Origin: Thalassolituus marinus
Lineage (GTDB): Bacteria; Pseudomonadota; Gammaproteobacteria; Pseudomonadales; Oceanobacteraceae
Assembly (NCBI RefSeq): GCF_020320395.1
Contig: NZ_JAEDAH010000105.1
Location: 1-64,000 of the forward strand
Direction of reading: 5' to 3'
Length of the DNA stretch: 64,000 nt
In this document: positions 45,201 to 53,521 of the stretch, piece by piece
Numbering within the stretch: the stretch's first letter is position 1
Layout: the number at the start of each line of letters is the position of its first letter
Notes under the pieces: model-generated
Database searches by the model: none
Seen by the model: only the letters and a program-made list of their open reading frames with translations
What the model was told of the DNA's origin: nothing
Position numbers and translations under genes: made by a program

Positions 45201-45913
45201 TGTGTCGCGGCTGGAATATCTTCGTTCTTAACTACCTTGCCAATCACCTGATCTTTTTTCTCAGAAATGTAGAACTGGTAAAGCCAACCAATAATCTCGA
45301 TATGGTCCCAGTCTTCATCGGGAATACTGGCCACTAATTCACGAATCAGTGAGTCTGTCTTTGTTAGGTTCTCTGGCAATAACAACTCGGATTCATCTGC
45401 TACTGCCTCAAACAGAAATGGCATTGCTTGGTGCAAGGCATGGCACTGGGCCAGTAACAGCTCACGGTAAAGCTCTTCGTCTTTGGTGCCATCAAGCTTC
45501 AGCTCTCTAACCTTGGCCTGGTCCAGACCGGGCAACTCGACATCCAAACACTCTTCCAGTATTTGGGGCACACCGGCACTGCCGTCAGCCGCGCTCAATA
45601 CCCGACGCCCGTGGTCAAGGAACCCTTTGCGTTCCATGTAGCGAATTGCGCATAGACGGTTAAACCAGCTATAGGCCACATGCTCCATTACCTGGTCGAA
45701 GCCTTGCTGCTCAATGCGCTTTACCAAGCGTTCACGAGGTTTGATAACCGAAGCCGGAAACGGTCTATCACCAATCAGAACCAGGTCGCCCTTCTGCTCC
45801 GCTGGCTCGACTTTCTTGCTGGTAATCCCATATTTCGCCGCCTGTTTGCTCATGGCCTCAATGAAGGCTTTCCGGGCTTTGGGTGCGTATTTTTTTACGT
45901 TGTTTGTGTTCAT
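42242..45913 (-). CDS. pglX: PglX (BrxX), adenine-specific DNA methyltransferase of BREX
   Basis: 1223 residues, usual length. The SAM-binding motif VLDSGCGSGHILIEAY is near residue 304 and the catalytic NPPY in ETVVANPPYMGSKYQSP near 504. N-terminal LFTPNWIVQYMVQNTVGRQW is typical. The C-terminal half (residues about 560-1000) should recognise the target and has lower GC and many rare-looking codons, as often seen in exchangeable specificity regions. The enzyme methylates the fifth adenine type site to mark host DNA; the actual motif cannot be predicted. It is 12 bp downstream of brxC. Confidence 0.95.
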   Translation of the reverse strand: MNTNNVKKYAPKARKAFIEAMSKQAAKYGITSKKVEPAEQKGDLVLIGDRPFPASVIKPRERLVKRIEQQGFDQVMEHVAYSWFNRLCAIRYMERKGFLDHGRRVLSAADGSAGVPQILEECLDVELPGLDQAKVRELKLDGTKDEELYRELLLAQCHALHQAMPFLFEAVADESELLLPENLTKTDSLIRELVASIPDEDWDHIEIIGWLYQFYISEKKDQVIGKVVKNEDIPAATQLFTPNWIVQYMVQNTVGRQWLQTYPDSPLKEKMPYYIEPAEQTSEVQARLSEITPSQITPESTKVLDSGCGSGHILIEAYKVLKAIYEERGYRTRDIPQLILENNLFGLDIDDRAGQLAGFALMMLAREDDRRIFSRNIRLNVLSLQESTNVNLPSLWRSLNLTGDWQSGASQGLFEEDQQDLSAFAADNRYQLLQKTLAQFKQAKTFGSLIDVPHDDCEELKEIFVTLRELDSSGDSMQRAAASQLLPYVHQALLLAQKYETVVANPPYMGSKYQSPDIKKELKARFSGYEKDLFSAFIIRNLQLAKDHGQLGFMTPFVWMFISSYEQLRSKLIDDEVISTLIQLEYSGFDGATVPICTFTLTKGHVPDYTGSYIRLSDFRGAANQGPKTLEAIANPECGWFYEAKPDDFKKIPGSPIAYWLPYEALRALDRTVLLGEIASPRKGMCTRDNDHFIRGWSEVSVSNIGFDIVGREESKLSKKRWFPYQKGGEFRQWYGNHFSVVDWENDGYRLLNMESLGWAGGSTNHNLDFIFGPAIVWSKITSSIPNFRYSPMGFLYDDASGMCHVTKGSDLNSILAFLCSKVGQFYMGVLNPTLNIQPGNMASMPYLEMGEKVDKDVDEIVSICRNDWDEFEISWDFVRSPLVSTSGKLGDAYSFVRKIWRERTARLKELEEIINDKFILEYGLQNVLSPEISIERVSLNCNPAYRFGSDKSEMDAENILQSSTVYELASYSIGCMMGRYSLDRESLVYARSGNEGFSDLVSEGAYKTFPADDDGIIPLTDQEWFPDDATNRFRDFVKVIWGEEHLHENLDFVAESLCLHAIKPKKSESSMDTIRRYLSTQFYKDHLKTYKKRPIYWLFSSGKQKAFECLVYLHRYNEGTLARMRTEYVIPLTAKMAAYAQKLENDKEASGSAAEVKRLEKEIAQLHKQQAELSEFDEKLRHYADQRISLDLDDGVKANYGKFGDLLAEVKAITGEAPEALS

Positions 45914-45925
45914 ATGATTACTTCC

Positions 45926-48900
45926 TTAGCGAATACGCACGCGCTTTTCATTGCGAACAATGCTCTTCAACTCAGCTTTGAGGGCTTCCACAAACTGGTC
46001 GATGGATTCTTCAGTTTCCAAGTACACGCCTTCACAGGTCTTGTTGTAGACGCTGGACACATTCACCTCGACAACAGGTTTAGGCTTAGCAACGGGTGGT
46101 TCTGGCTTTGTCTCCGGGACCGGTGTGGACGTATCAGCGCCGGCTGGGTCAGCTTGCTTGGCTTTCGCTGCCTCTTCTGCCTTGGCGCGGCGCTCAATCT
46201 CTGCCTGGACCGCTCGTTCAAGCTCATACAGGCCATCATCAAAGCGTTCAGTGGCTGTTTCGGTTTGCAGCATGTAGATACCGGCAATACTGGTCTCCGT
46301 CTCTAAATCTGCTTTCACCAGTTGTAGTGGACGAAGTAGCCGGTTGCTCAGCTCAGGTGAGCCAATACCACTCTTGGCGATCTCACCTTCAAGCTGTTTG
46401 ATTTTGTCGTCCACTCGCTCAATGGCATGGGTTCGCTTTTCAGTTAGCAGACGTTCGTTGACGGTTTCTACTGCGCTGACCAGAGAAGCGACCTTGTGCA
46501 ACATCCCGTAAGGCGCATCTGCTGATTCGATAGATTGCAGTTCCGACAAAGCCTTACTGGCTTCCGCGTCCTTCTCCAACGCCTGACGGTTCTTATCAAA
46601 GTGACGAAGTGCCTGCTGAAGCTGCTGCCAGGTGTGGATCTGGTTACTGAAGAATTCGTGGATGTCCCGGTAATCCTCCTCCAGATCGAGGTAATCATCC
46701 TTCTTATCCACGACCTGCTTGAAGAAATCGAAGCTATCATCGTTGCTAAGCAAGCGCGTAAGAAGAAGGATTGACTGCTCAATCACTGCTTTCCCTGGAA
46801 AACGGCCCACATCGGTTTTGCTTTTGTAGGATTTGAGATTGGCCAGCCACTTGCTGAAGTGCTGGATGTAAAACTCAAACAACTCTTTCTCGGTGGCCGG
46901 TCCCATCGAAGAGAACAGGTCTTGAGTCAGGTTACGCGCCTGCTTCAGCACTGCTTCATCCGTTTGGCGTTTTTTGATAATTGAGACTTCGCGACGACGG
47001 CGTGTATTCTGGAGAGGCTCCAGCGCTTCCCTGACAGGCAGCGTTCCACCCCCAAGCTGGAACGAGATCCGGCCAGCCGCAGCCAAACGGCCAACAATCA
47101 ACAAAATCTCAGCATCTGGCCAGCCATATGGACGCTTTGCGAATCGCTCAACAATGTCTGAAAGCAGGATACGCTCGGTCCCGGTCGCCCTAAGCCCGAT
47201 GTATTGCTCAACATCGCGGGTTGCCTTTGGGTTGCCCTCTTCACCTTCCAATGACAGGCCCATTTGTCCAATATCATCGACAGTCAGAACGGCATTAAGC
47301 TCGCGCCAGGGGTCTTGCTGGTAGACCTTGATATAGCTCAGCTTGGTGTAAGTATTCTCCAGCAGGTAGCGGCAGGCCTCATCAAGCTTGGTAAGTGCAT
47401 TGGATGAAGATAGAGAAAGATGCTGACCAAGAGCGTAGACCTCCGCTTTCAACAGCATGTCTTCCATCCGGGCACGCAGGCGCTTTTTACGCTCCTGGTT
47501 CTCCCGACCACGATCAGCCAAGATACGGGTAATGTCCGCCTGGGTACCGTCGTCGTTCAGACGAATAAACTTGTTGGTCTTCAGCCAGGTGCGGAGTTCA
47601 CTGAAAAACTGTTTATCATCGCCCAGCTTAATAAGGATTTGACCTTCGCCCTCTGCGCTTTTGTTGATGCAGCCAGCCTCAGAGTATTGGCTGTAATCAG
47701 TGTCCAGCGGTGACACCACTTCCACTTTCAGATCAGAGTCATACTTGCCGTCCAGGGTATGCCCATCCAGGTACCGGCCAATGCTGTAGTCCATCTTGTT
47801 GGGCTGATGCCGGTATTTATTGGTATCTCGCAGAAGGTCTTTGAAAATCAGGTTGCTCAGTTCTTTGTTTTCTTCCGAGCTGGCAACGTCAGTAGCCTTA
47901 ATCTTCTGAGTAATGTCCCGCTCTTCGTTGGTCAGGAACAGGAACTCATCACCATTACGAGTGATCAGGCTTTCCTTTTCCAGACGCTGAAGGCTCTCCT
48001 CGATACGTTTGCGTAGCGCCAGCTTGTCATCGTCGATTTTCTCAATCGACAGGGTGACCAGGTTATCGAGCGTTCCTTTGATCAGGTCTACATAGCGGAT
48101 CATGAACAAGGTGCGGAGCATCTGAACATCGAAACTGTCCAGCGTGGCATTTTCACCGGCCTGATCGATGGTGCGTTTGACGGCTGTATCCAAAAAGCCT
48201 TCAACGGCACTATAGAAACGGTGCATGGGTACCAGAGCCCCAACCTCTTCCTTGGCGATGGAGCTGGCGGCCATTTGGAAGGCGTCCAGCATAGACCGTT
48301 CACCGTAAGCCAGGTGCGCCCCGGTGGCCCCGACTTTACGGATCTCCTCAAAAACCTTCTGTACCAACTGGAAGTGGTAAGGCGCAAACGGATAGTTATT
48401 GACGAAGCTATCTGGACCATCAAAGTTTTTGAGCGTAGGCCCGGAGCGATCGAAGGTAATTTGGTTCTTTAGAATATCGCCTTTCTGGTCGAAGACGGAC
48501 TTGAGCATGTCCGCTGCTTCTGGAGTCTTACGCAGCAAGCGCTTCTGGATAACCTCATCAGTGTTCGAGCTGGATAGCGACAACCGGGTCTTGAAGCGAC
48601 CGGCAATCTTGGAAAAATCGTTGGCTTTGGAAGATGACAGTTCACCCAATACCGCGTCCATATCGGCCTGAGAGGTTACTATAATCCAGGCACGCCCCTT
48701 ACAGATGGTGCCCAGGTTTTCCGTGATGGTTTGCAAGGTCAGCATCAGGCGGGTATTACTGCCAATAAACTGACCAACTTCATCCACCAGGAACAGTATC
48801 CTGTGTTTCGGATCTTTACCGTCCAGGTACTCTTTGACCCAGTGACAGAAGTTTTCGACGGAGACGCTGAACGTCTCTTCGGATTCTTCAAACCATTTAT

Positions 48901-49585
48901 GGGCAGCATCTGGTGACAGGTTCAATGCCTTGGATATGGCCTTCTCTACGTCATCCTGATAGAACTGATATCCGTCACGCTCTTCAGTCCATGAGAGACC
49001 GCTGGATTCTTCAAAAGCAGCCTTGAAGGTCTCATAGGCACCTTTCTGTGCCAAATGGCGTTCCATGTGCGCGATGTGCGGGTGATCACCGCTAAAGCCC
49101 TGGTGCTCATTGAAAACTCGCAGGAAGACGTTGAGGATGGGATTGCCGTCATCGTTTGAACTGGCCTTACTGTCAATGTTAAACAAAATGACATCGGCAT
49201 GACCGCTTACGGCCTTATCAATATCTGCGCGGATAAAGGCATCGCGGATCTTATGTTCATCAAAAAACTCTACTGCGCTGCGTTCGTTACCCCCTGAATC
49301 CCGCGCCACCTTGTTGGCCAGAATATAGGATAAGGTCTTCAAGAAGTGCGATTTACCAGAACCGAAGAAACCAGAAATCCACACCCCCACCCGGTTAGCG
49401 ATGGAAGGGTCATTGAGATCGGTGCCATAGGACTGGAAGAAATCACGAAAATGCTTCTCCAGCTCATTAGTCACTACATACTCATCCAGCTCCTGATAGA
49501 CCGTAGCATCATCATCTTGGTCAGCCTTAACGACGCCGTTAATTGGACGATCAAGCTGTTTGAAGAAAATATCTTTAATTGCCAT
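45926..49585 (-). CDS. brxC: BrxC, large ATPase of BREX
   Basis: 1219 residues. Walker A GVWISGFFGSGKSHFLKTLS near residues 68-80 (K78), Walker B RILFLVDEVGQFIGSNTRLM near 270. N-terminus MAIKDIFFKQLDRPINGVVK is the standard BrxC start. The C-terminal part has a glutamate-rich coiled coil and a proline- and alanine-rich linker (residues about 1150-1185) before a short last domain. BrxC is an ORC/Cdc6-like ATPase needed for BREX function. The frame is intact from ATG 49585. Confidence 0.94.
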   Translation of the reverse strand: MAIKDIFFKQLDRPINGVVKADQDDDATVYQELDEYVVTNELEKHFRDFFQSYGTDLNDPSIANRVGVWISGFFGSGKSHFLKTLSYILANKVARDSGGNERSAVEFFDEHKIRDAFIRADIDKAVSGHADVILFNIDSKASSNDDGNPILNVFLRVFNEHQGFSGDHPHIAHMERHLAQKGAYETFKAAFEESSGLSWTEERDGYQFYQDDVEKAISKALNLSPDAAHKWFEESEETFSVSVENFCHWVKEYLDGKDPKHRILFLVDEVGQFIGSNTRLMLTLQTITENLGTICKGRAWIIVTSQADMDAVLGELSSSKANDFSKIAGRFKTRLSLSSSNTDEVIQKRLLRKTPEAADMLKSVFDQKGDILKNQITFDRSGPTLKNFDGPDSFVNNYPFAPYHFQLVQKVFEEIRKVGATGAHLAYGERSMLDAFQMAASSIAKEEVGALVPMHRFYSAVEGFLDTAVKRTIDQAGENATLDSFDVQMLRTLFMIRYVDLIKGTLDNLVTLSIEKIDDDKLALRKRIEESLQRLEKESLITRNGDEFLFLTNEERDITQKIKATDVASSEENKELSNLIFKDLLRDTNKYRHQPNKMDYSIGRYLDGHTLDGKYDSDLKVEVVSPLDTDYSQYSEAGCINKSAEGEGQILIKLGDDKQFFSELRTWLKTNKFIRLNDDGTQADITRILADRGRENQERKKRLRARMEDMLLKAEVYALGQHLSLSSSNALTKLDEACRYLLENTYTKLSYIKVYQQDPWRELNAVLTVDDIGQMGLSLEGEEGNPKATRDVEQYIGLRATGTERILLSDIVERFAKRPYGWPDAEILLIVGRLAAAGRISFQLGGGTLPVREALEPLQNTRRRREVSIIKKRQTDEAVLKQARNLTQDLFSSMGPATEKELFEFYIQHFSKWLANLKSYKSKTDVGRFPGKAVIEQSILLLTRLLSNDDSFDFFKQVVDKKDDYLDLEEDYRDIHEFFSNQIHTWQQLQQALRHFDKNRQALEKDAEASKALSELQSIESADAPYGMLHKVASLVSAVETVNERLLTEKRTHAIERVDDKIKQLEGEIAKSGIGSPELSNRLLRPLQLVKADLETETSIAGIYMLQTETATERFDDGLYELERAVQAEIERRAKAEEAAKAKQADPAGADTSTPVPETKPEPPVAKPKPVVEVNVSSVYNKTCEGVYLETEESIDQFVEALKAELKSIVRNEKRVRIR

Positions 49586-49619
49586 TTAAAAATCCTTAGA
49601 AAAAAAGGTTTCCGTACCG

Positions 49620-50195
49620 TTATGGAACCAGTTTAAATGCACGGTAGTAGTTATTACTTGGAATTCGCCCAAATAAACTCATTGTTTGACCATTGTATTC
49701 TCCGGGATAAAAGAGAACGACAGGTTTATGCCCGAGCAATGAGTGAAGACTGTTCAGCAAGTTGTGAGCGCGTAGCAAGGGCCACACTGAACCGACTCCG
49801 GTAATGAATACAATGTCACGAGAAAATGCTGAGTATTTATCAACCACATAGGGGGCAAACTTATCCATATGAAGAGGGCCTCGCAGAGCCTTCAAGACCG
49901 CATCATCACCCTTCTCCCGCTGCATCTGAACAGCCTTATCCAGGAAGTTTCTATCACCAAGATATTCAACAAGACATTCTAGAAGGTTGATGTTGACCAT
50001 AGAGAGGTTTGAATACTTTTTCTCGATCATGGAAGAAACAAACGCAACATGCTCCCTCACACTCAACTCATCTTCTGGCGCATAGTCGAATATCCAGAAG
50101 CCGATCTCATTGCCAAGCCCTTGCCCAGACAAGAACTCCGGGGAGATTATTTTTTCCTGAATCTGATTCAGTCGCCCTTGAAGATACTGATCCAT
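49620..50195 (-). CDS. brxB: BrxB (DUF1788)
   Basis: 191 residues from ATG 50195 with AGGA seven bases upstream; TTG 50201 is less likely. DUF1788 marks: FWIFDYAPEDELSVREHV, FITGVGSVWPLLRAHNLLN and VVLFYPGEYNGQTMSLFGRI. BrxB is a conserved small component of type 1 BREX with no defined enzyme activity. It lies between brxA and brxC. Confidence 0.92.
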   Translation of the reverse strand: MDQYLQGRLNQIQEKIISPEFLSGQGLGNEIGFWIFDYAPEDELSVREHVAFVSSMIEKKYSNLSMVNINLLECLVEYLGDRNFLDKAVQMQREKGDDAVLKALRGPLHMDKFAPYVVDKYSAFSRDIVFITGVGSVWPLLRAHNLLNSLHSLLGHKPVVLFYPGEYNGQTMSLFGRIPSNNYYRAFKLVP

Positions 50196-50211
50196 AATCA
50201 ATTCCTGTTCT

Positions 50212-50811
50212 TTATATCGAGATGTCCATGCATCTCTGAATTCTAAATCTGCCAGTATCTTCCAACATGACTCTCACTTCTGGCCTAACAAGTACGTTCT
50301 GCAAAACACAACTTCTGGTACTCTTCATATACCCAACTTCGGCTAGCATTCGGAAGACTACCTGGCCCATTTTCTTTCGTGACGATTCCTTCCAATCATG
50401 AATAGCAGCGTCACGAAACGAGCGCTCATCAAGGAAGTCCTGCCACTGATATTGGCTGAGTGATTCCATTCGCGTTTTGTATGCATCACGAACAACGGTC
50501 TCCATAAACTCAACCAAAAGAAGATTACGTTCGAGAGCAGCAATAAACGCCACCTGACGAGATAGCTCATCATCTCCATGCAAAAGAGCACGAAAAAAGA
50601 CAGGCTCAAGCCTCTCCAATCGTTTCCTAATGGTTTGAGCAGTCCGAACTGCAGATGCAACCGTTCTTTTTTGAAGAACATTGTGCAATTTTATGGCTGC
50701 ATCCCAACCTGACTGGTCTACCCCATCCAACAACAGCTCGGCGATTAAACGGCTCTCGCGTACCAATAACGAGCCACCGATCAAATCGCTGTCATAGTGA
50801 AAATCAGTCAA
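50212..50811 (-). CDS. brxA: BrxA (DUF1819)
   Basis: About 199 residues. The start is uncertain: TTG 50811 has GGGG at good spacing and overlaps the brxR stop, while TTG 50841 lacks a ribosome site. IGGSLLVRESRLIAELLLDG, then WDAAIKLHNVLQKRTVASAV and LVEFMETVVRDAYKTR are BrxA-like. BrxA is a small helical DNA-binding protein of type 1 BREX. The overlap with brxR suggests translational coupling of regulator and system. Confidence 0.9.
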   Translation of the reverse strand: MTDFHYDSDLIGGSLLVRESRLIAELLLDGVDQSGWDAAIKLHNVLQKRTVASAVRTAQTIRKRLERLEPVFFRALLHGDDELSRQVAFIAALERNLLLVEFMETVVRDAYKTRMESLSQYQWQDFLDERSFRDAAIHDWKESSRKKMGQVVFRMLAEVGYMKSTRSCVLQNVLVRPEVRVMLEDTGRFRIQRCMDISI

Positions 50812-51676
50812 AAGCAGCCCCGCAAAACAGAGATTTATCAACCTTACAGCGACTATCGTTATCGAGTATTATCGGAAAACTCTTGGCATCCGCCCGATCT
50901 TCATTCCGCACTCCAATTTGATAGCGCTGAAGCGTGTAGTGAAGAAGAGCAATCTTCGAGCGAATGCGCAGAACTCCGTCGGTCATGCAGTAATCCATTT
51001 CAATAAGACGTTTCTGCGCATCATCAAGACAAGGGTTAGGAATTGCAGACACCTCCACCTCCGTAAACCAGTCCGTATCGTTAGCAATAGGTGGCGACTC
51101 AACACTTGAATGTACCGGAACGCTCCACATCCTCGAAAGCAGAAAATCCCTGAAATCTCTTCGGGTATGGCAATACGCGCGGACATGCCAACGATAGCCA
51201 GAGCAAACAAGGCTGTGAGGGCTTATCAATCGCTCATGCGGGGAAGGATTACTCATGGAAGCGTAAGAAATTCTTAATGAAGTGCGAGTTCTGCATGCCT
51301 TCAGTAACTCCCGAACAACTTCAGGCTTCACAGCCCGATCAGGTATCTGCACGGAAACAAACATCGACTCCGATTGAAAAACGGAGGATTCACTCCGGTC
51401 TCCAAATGCCACCAATAGGTCGAGATACTCATTGATGTGCCCAGTCGTCAGAATCGGCGTAAAGGTATCTGAAGGTATGTATGACTTCACTGCCGGAGAA
51501 TGCACCAGCGCCCCAGGATTGTAGCTGTCTACGTAACGCCTAATATCTGCAGATGCTTGCTGGCGACTAATGCCGAACCAAGACATCAGGCGATTGGTAA
51601 CCAATCGGCCCTCCCAGTAGGCCAGCAGCTCAATGGCTCTCATGCGCAATAAGACTTCGTACTTTTCTGTGGACAT
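50804..51676 (-). CDS. brxR: BrxR, WYL-domain transcriptional regulator of BREX
   Basis: 290 residues. N-terminal winged helix (RLMSWFGISRQQASADIRRY), central WYL domain with SLVCSGYRWHVRAYCHTRRD followed by FRDFLLSRM, and a C-terminal WCX-like domain. BrxR proteins bind upstream of BREX operons as dimers and repress or tune them, possibly in response to a nucleic-acid ligand. It is the first gene of the cluster; the promoter should be in 51677-51850, where no clear palindrome was found by eye. Confidence 0.9.
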   Translation of the reverse strand: MSTEKYEVLLRMRAIELLAYWEGRLVTNRLMSWFGISRQQASADIRRYVDSYNPGALVHSPAVKSYIPSDTFTPILTTGHINEYLDLLVAFGDRSESSVFQSESMFVSVQIPDRAVKPEVVRELLKACRTRTSLRISYASMSNPSPHERLISPHSLVCSGYRWHVRAYCHTRRDFRDFLLSRMWSVPVHSSVESPPIANDTDWFTEVEVSAIPNPCLDDAQKRLIEMDYCMTDGVLRIRSKIALLHYTLQRYQIGVRNEDRADAKSFPIILDNDSRCKVDKSLFCGAAFD

Positions 51677-51852
51677 ACAAATCCCAACTAAACATCCACC
51701 CCAATCTTGAATGACGAAGACGAAGATGTAAAGTTTCTATACAGTAAAGTATCTGGATTTCCTATTAGTGCTTTATCTAAAACACCATCAGACTTAGACT
51801 ACAACCTCAACTTACGAACCCCACGTTGGGCTCGAAAGTTTTTCAACCCTAA

Positions 51853-51885
51853 CCGAGGGCACCATGCCCTCGGCCTGGTGCCCTC
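51853..51885 (+). promoter_or_regulatory. Two mutually exclusive hairpins before a short leader ORF
   Basis: CCGAGGGCA (51853-51861) pairs with TGCCCTCGG (51865-51873); alternatively GAGGGCACCA (51855-51864) pairs with TGGTGCCCTC (51876-51885). Both stems are perfect and use the same left strand, so only one can form. A strong ribosome site AAGGAGGT starts 8 bp further on. This is the layout of an attenuator or translational switch. Confidence 0.55.
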
Positions 51886-51903
51886 TTTCATAAGGAGGTC
51901 ACT

Positions 51904-51927
51904 ATGAAATCAATCCCAAAGTACTAA
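51904..51927 (+). CDS. Seven-residue leader ORF
   Basis: ATG 51904, preceded by AAGGAGGTCACT, encodes MKSIPKY and stops at TAA, whose last base is the first base of the next start codon (TAATG). The very good ribosome site in front of a 7-codon ORF and the tight overlap suggest that it feeds ribosomes to the membrane-protein gene. It could also be chance. Confidence 0.45.
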   Translation: MKSIPKY

Positions 51928-52262
51928 TGCTCATTCCGGAGAAATTCGGTTTGGCATTAGCCGTTGGCGCTTACACCGTCAACTCAAGCTCGTTAATGAC
52001 GATAGCAATAGTATTCTTACTTTCAGGTATCGCATTAAACAGAAGGCTTGATAGTCGCTTGGTGGTACTCGGAGAAATATTATCCGAGTGCATCATCGGG
52101 CTTCTTGCCCACCTGCTCATAGTTTTTACTATGCGTGGATGGCTGATAACGGACATGGCTGTCATTCAGACAGTCGTCGTGCTTGTATCGTTGGCCCTGG
52201 GCATAGCTTTGCGCTACTATTTCTCTCAGATATCAGACGAAGGGGAATCTCATGAGTCTTGA
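51927..52262 (+). CDS. Small membrane protein, 111 residues
   Basis: Start ATG 51927 overlaps the leader stop. Three hydrophobic segments: ALAVGAYTVNSSSLMTIAIV continuing FLLSGIAL, LSECIIGLLAHLLIVFTM and MAVIQTVVVLVSLALGIAL, then a short acidic tail. Not recognised as a family. It overlaps the following 33-residue ORF by 11 bp, so the three ORFs make one coupled unit divergent from brxR. Confidence 0.65.
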   Translation: MLIPEKFGLALAVGAYTVNSSSLMTIAIVFLLSGIALNRRLDSRLVVLGEILSECIIGLLAHLLIVFTMRGWLITDMAVIQTVVVLVSLALGIALRYYFSQISDEGESHES

Positions 52263-52353
52263 ACTGCAGGTAGTTGTAATGCTTCTGATCGGCGTGCCGA
52301 TCGTGCTGTATGTGAAGCAACGTTTAGGGCACTTCGATCAAAAGAAGTCCTAA
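52252..52353 (+). CDS. 33-residue membrane peptide, paralogue of the one after umuC
   Basis: ATG 52252 has AGGGGAA upstream. The product, MSLELQVVVMLLIGVPIV then LYVKQRLGHFDQKKS, has the same plan as the 35-residue peptide at 30704: MSLE-QVV-M-LIG-PIVL-KQ-GHF. The two are preceded by unrelated genes, so selection is on the peptide itself. It has one membrane span and a basic tail. It overlaps the 111-residue gene and is followed by a strong terminator. Confidence 0.75.
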   Translation: MSLELQVVVMLLIGVPIVLYVKQRLGHFDQKKS

Positions 52354-52361
52354 CCCCAAAG

Positions 52362-52394
52362 AAAAGGGCGATCAATGATCGCCCTTTTCTTTTT
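52362..52394. terminator. Bidirectional intrinsic terminator
   Basis: AAAAGGGCGATC and GATCGCCCTTTT form a 12-bp stem around AAT, followed by CTTTTT on the plus strand and A-rich sequence on the other side. It serves the small-peptide operon and overlaps the 3' end of the convergent DUF1173-like gene. Confidence 0.9.
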
Positions 52395-53475
52395 CACCCA
52401 TCAATAGGTTCTCACGAATCACCCTCTTTAAAGCCCTGCCGGGGCCATCCAGGGCCCCCCAGTCAGAATCAGACGGGACCGTTATCACCCCCTCAGATAT
52501 TTGTACGTCCCTTTCGTTACCGAACCGGAGGGCGACCTCCACGTCTCCAGACGTAATCAAAAATCCAGGTGCAAAGCCAGAGCCATCTGACACCTTCCTA
52601 AAAGAGATGTCGATACCTTGCTTGAAGAGCCAGTCAGAGTAATCGACCAGTAACCTGGCGATCGAGCGCTCCCCGTCAGACAGTACCGGAACCGGAACCC
52701 TGCTACTTAAAACCGGAAGCACGCTCGCAGCAAAATATCCCTCACTCAAAGGAGCTATAAAAGCCAAAAAAGGCCCCTCCGAAACCGAGATCCCTGGCTG
52801 AGCGGGCACAATTCCGCCTTCAAATCGCCGTGTTAAACTTAACTGGCGCTCCACGCGCGTTAACTGGTGGCCAGACCAATCAACCTCATGTACAACACAC
52901 AGCCCAAAAGCCTCACCAGGCGACCTGAATAGTTCCTTCCCAGACTGACTAAGCCTCCCCTTCAGCACAGCACCACCAACGGTCACATGAGCGCTCTCTG
53001 TATCCACTGCCTCGATCGCCGACAAGAATGTCCACTCCTGGTCATACCCAGACCACCCAGCTCGTTTCAAGAGCTTGCGATGAATCGATGCGATACCCAG
53101 AATTTCACTATCACTGCCAGCAACACTCTCAGCAGCATCGCCCTCAACAGTCTCACCCTCAGCAAGCCAAGGAGCGGACCTTACATAGGAGAAGCGGCAA
53201 TCCTTGTGCCCCTCCCTCGACGGAAGGTTTCTCAGGAAATACGTGCCAGCTCGCTTAACTACCGCGAGAGCTGGTTGAGACTCGATCGGCAAATCCGGTC
53301 GGCAGCTACATATCACCCAAACTCCTTCCTCATGAAGCGAAACCAAAAGGTCTTTCAGACCGGGATCAACGGAACTGCTGGCACCACCAATTACTCGCTG
53401 AAGAAGAAGAGAGTTGTCCTTTGCAGACAGGGTGCGGACTATTTTATTTGGCTCGCTCTTATGGACGATGTACAT
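52372..53475 (-). CDS. DUF1173-like protein
   Basis: 367 residues from ATG 53475; the longer frame from 53541 has no ribosome site and overlaps the divergent lipoprotein gene. The N-terminal pattern VWVICSCRPDLPIESQPALA, VVKRAGTYFLRNLPSREGH and KDCRFSY (Cys-rich, with His and Cys spaced as if to bind metal) resembles DUF1173, a family frequent on conjugative elements. The rest is unassigned. Similarity is by eye and moderate. Confidence 0.55.
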   Translation of the reverse strand: MYIVHKSEPNKIVRTLSAKDNSLLLQRVIGGASSSVDPGLKDLLVSLHEEGVWVICSCRPDLPIESQPALAVVKRAGTYFLRNLPSREGHKDCRFSYVRSAPWLAEGETVEGDAAESVAGSDSEILGIASIHRKLLKRAGWSGYDQEWTFLSAIEAVDTESAHVTVGGAVLKGRLSQSGKELFRSPGEAFGLCVVHEVDWSGHQLTRVERQLSLTRRFEGGIVPAQPGISVSEGPFLAFIAPLSEGYFAASVLPVLSSRVPVPVLSDGERSIARLLVDYSDWLFKQGIDISFRKVSDGSGFAPGFLITSGDVEVALRFGNERDVQISEGVITVPSDSDWGALDGPGRALKRVIRENLLMGEKEKGDH

Positions 53476-53521
53476 TGTATAACCACATATTTTTACACTT
53501 GAAAAATAAGGACAGAGAAGG

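Noticed and set aside
51707-51907. 66-codon ORF between brxR and the hairpins
   Set aside because: No ribosome site, runs through the palindromes, no family resemblance and it ends after the next gene's ribosome site begins.
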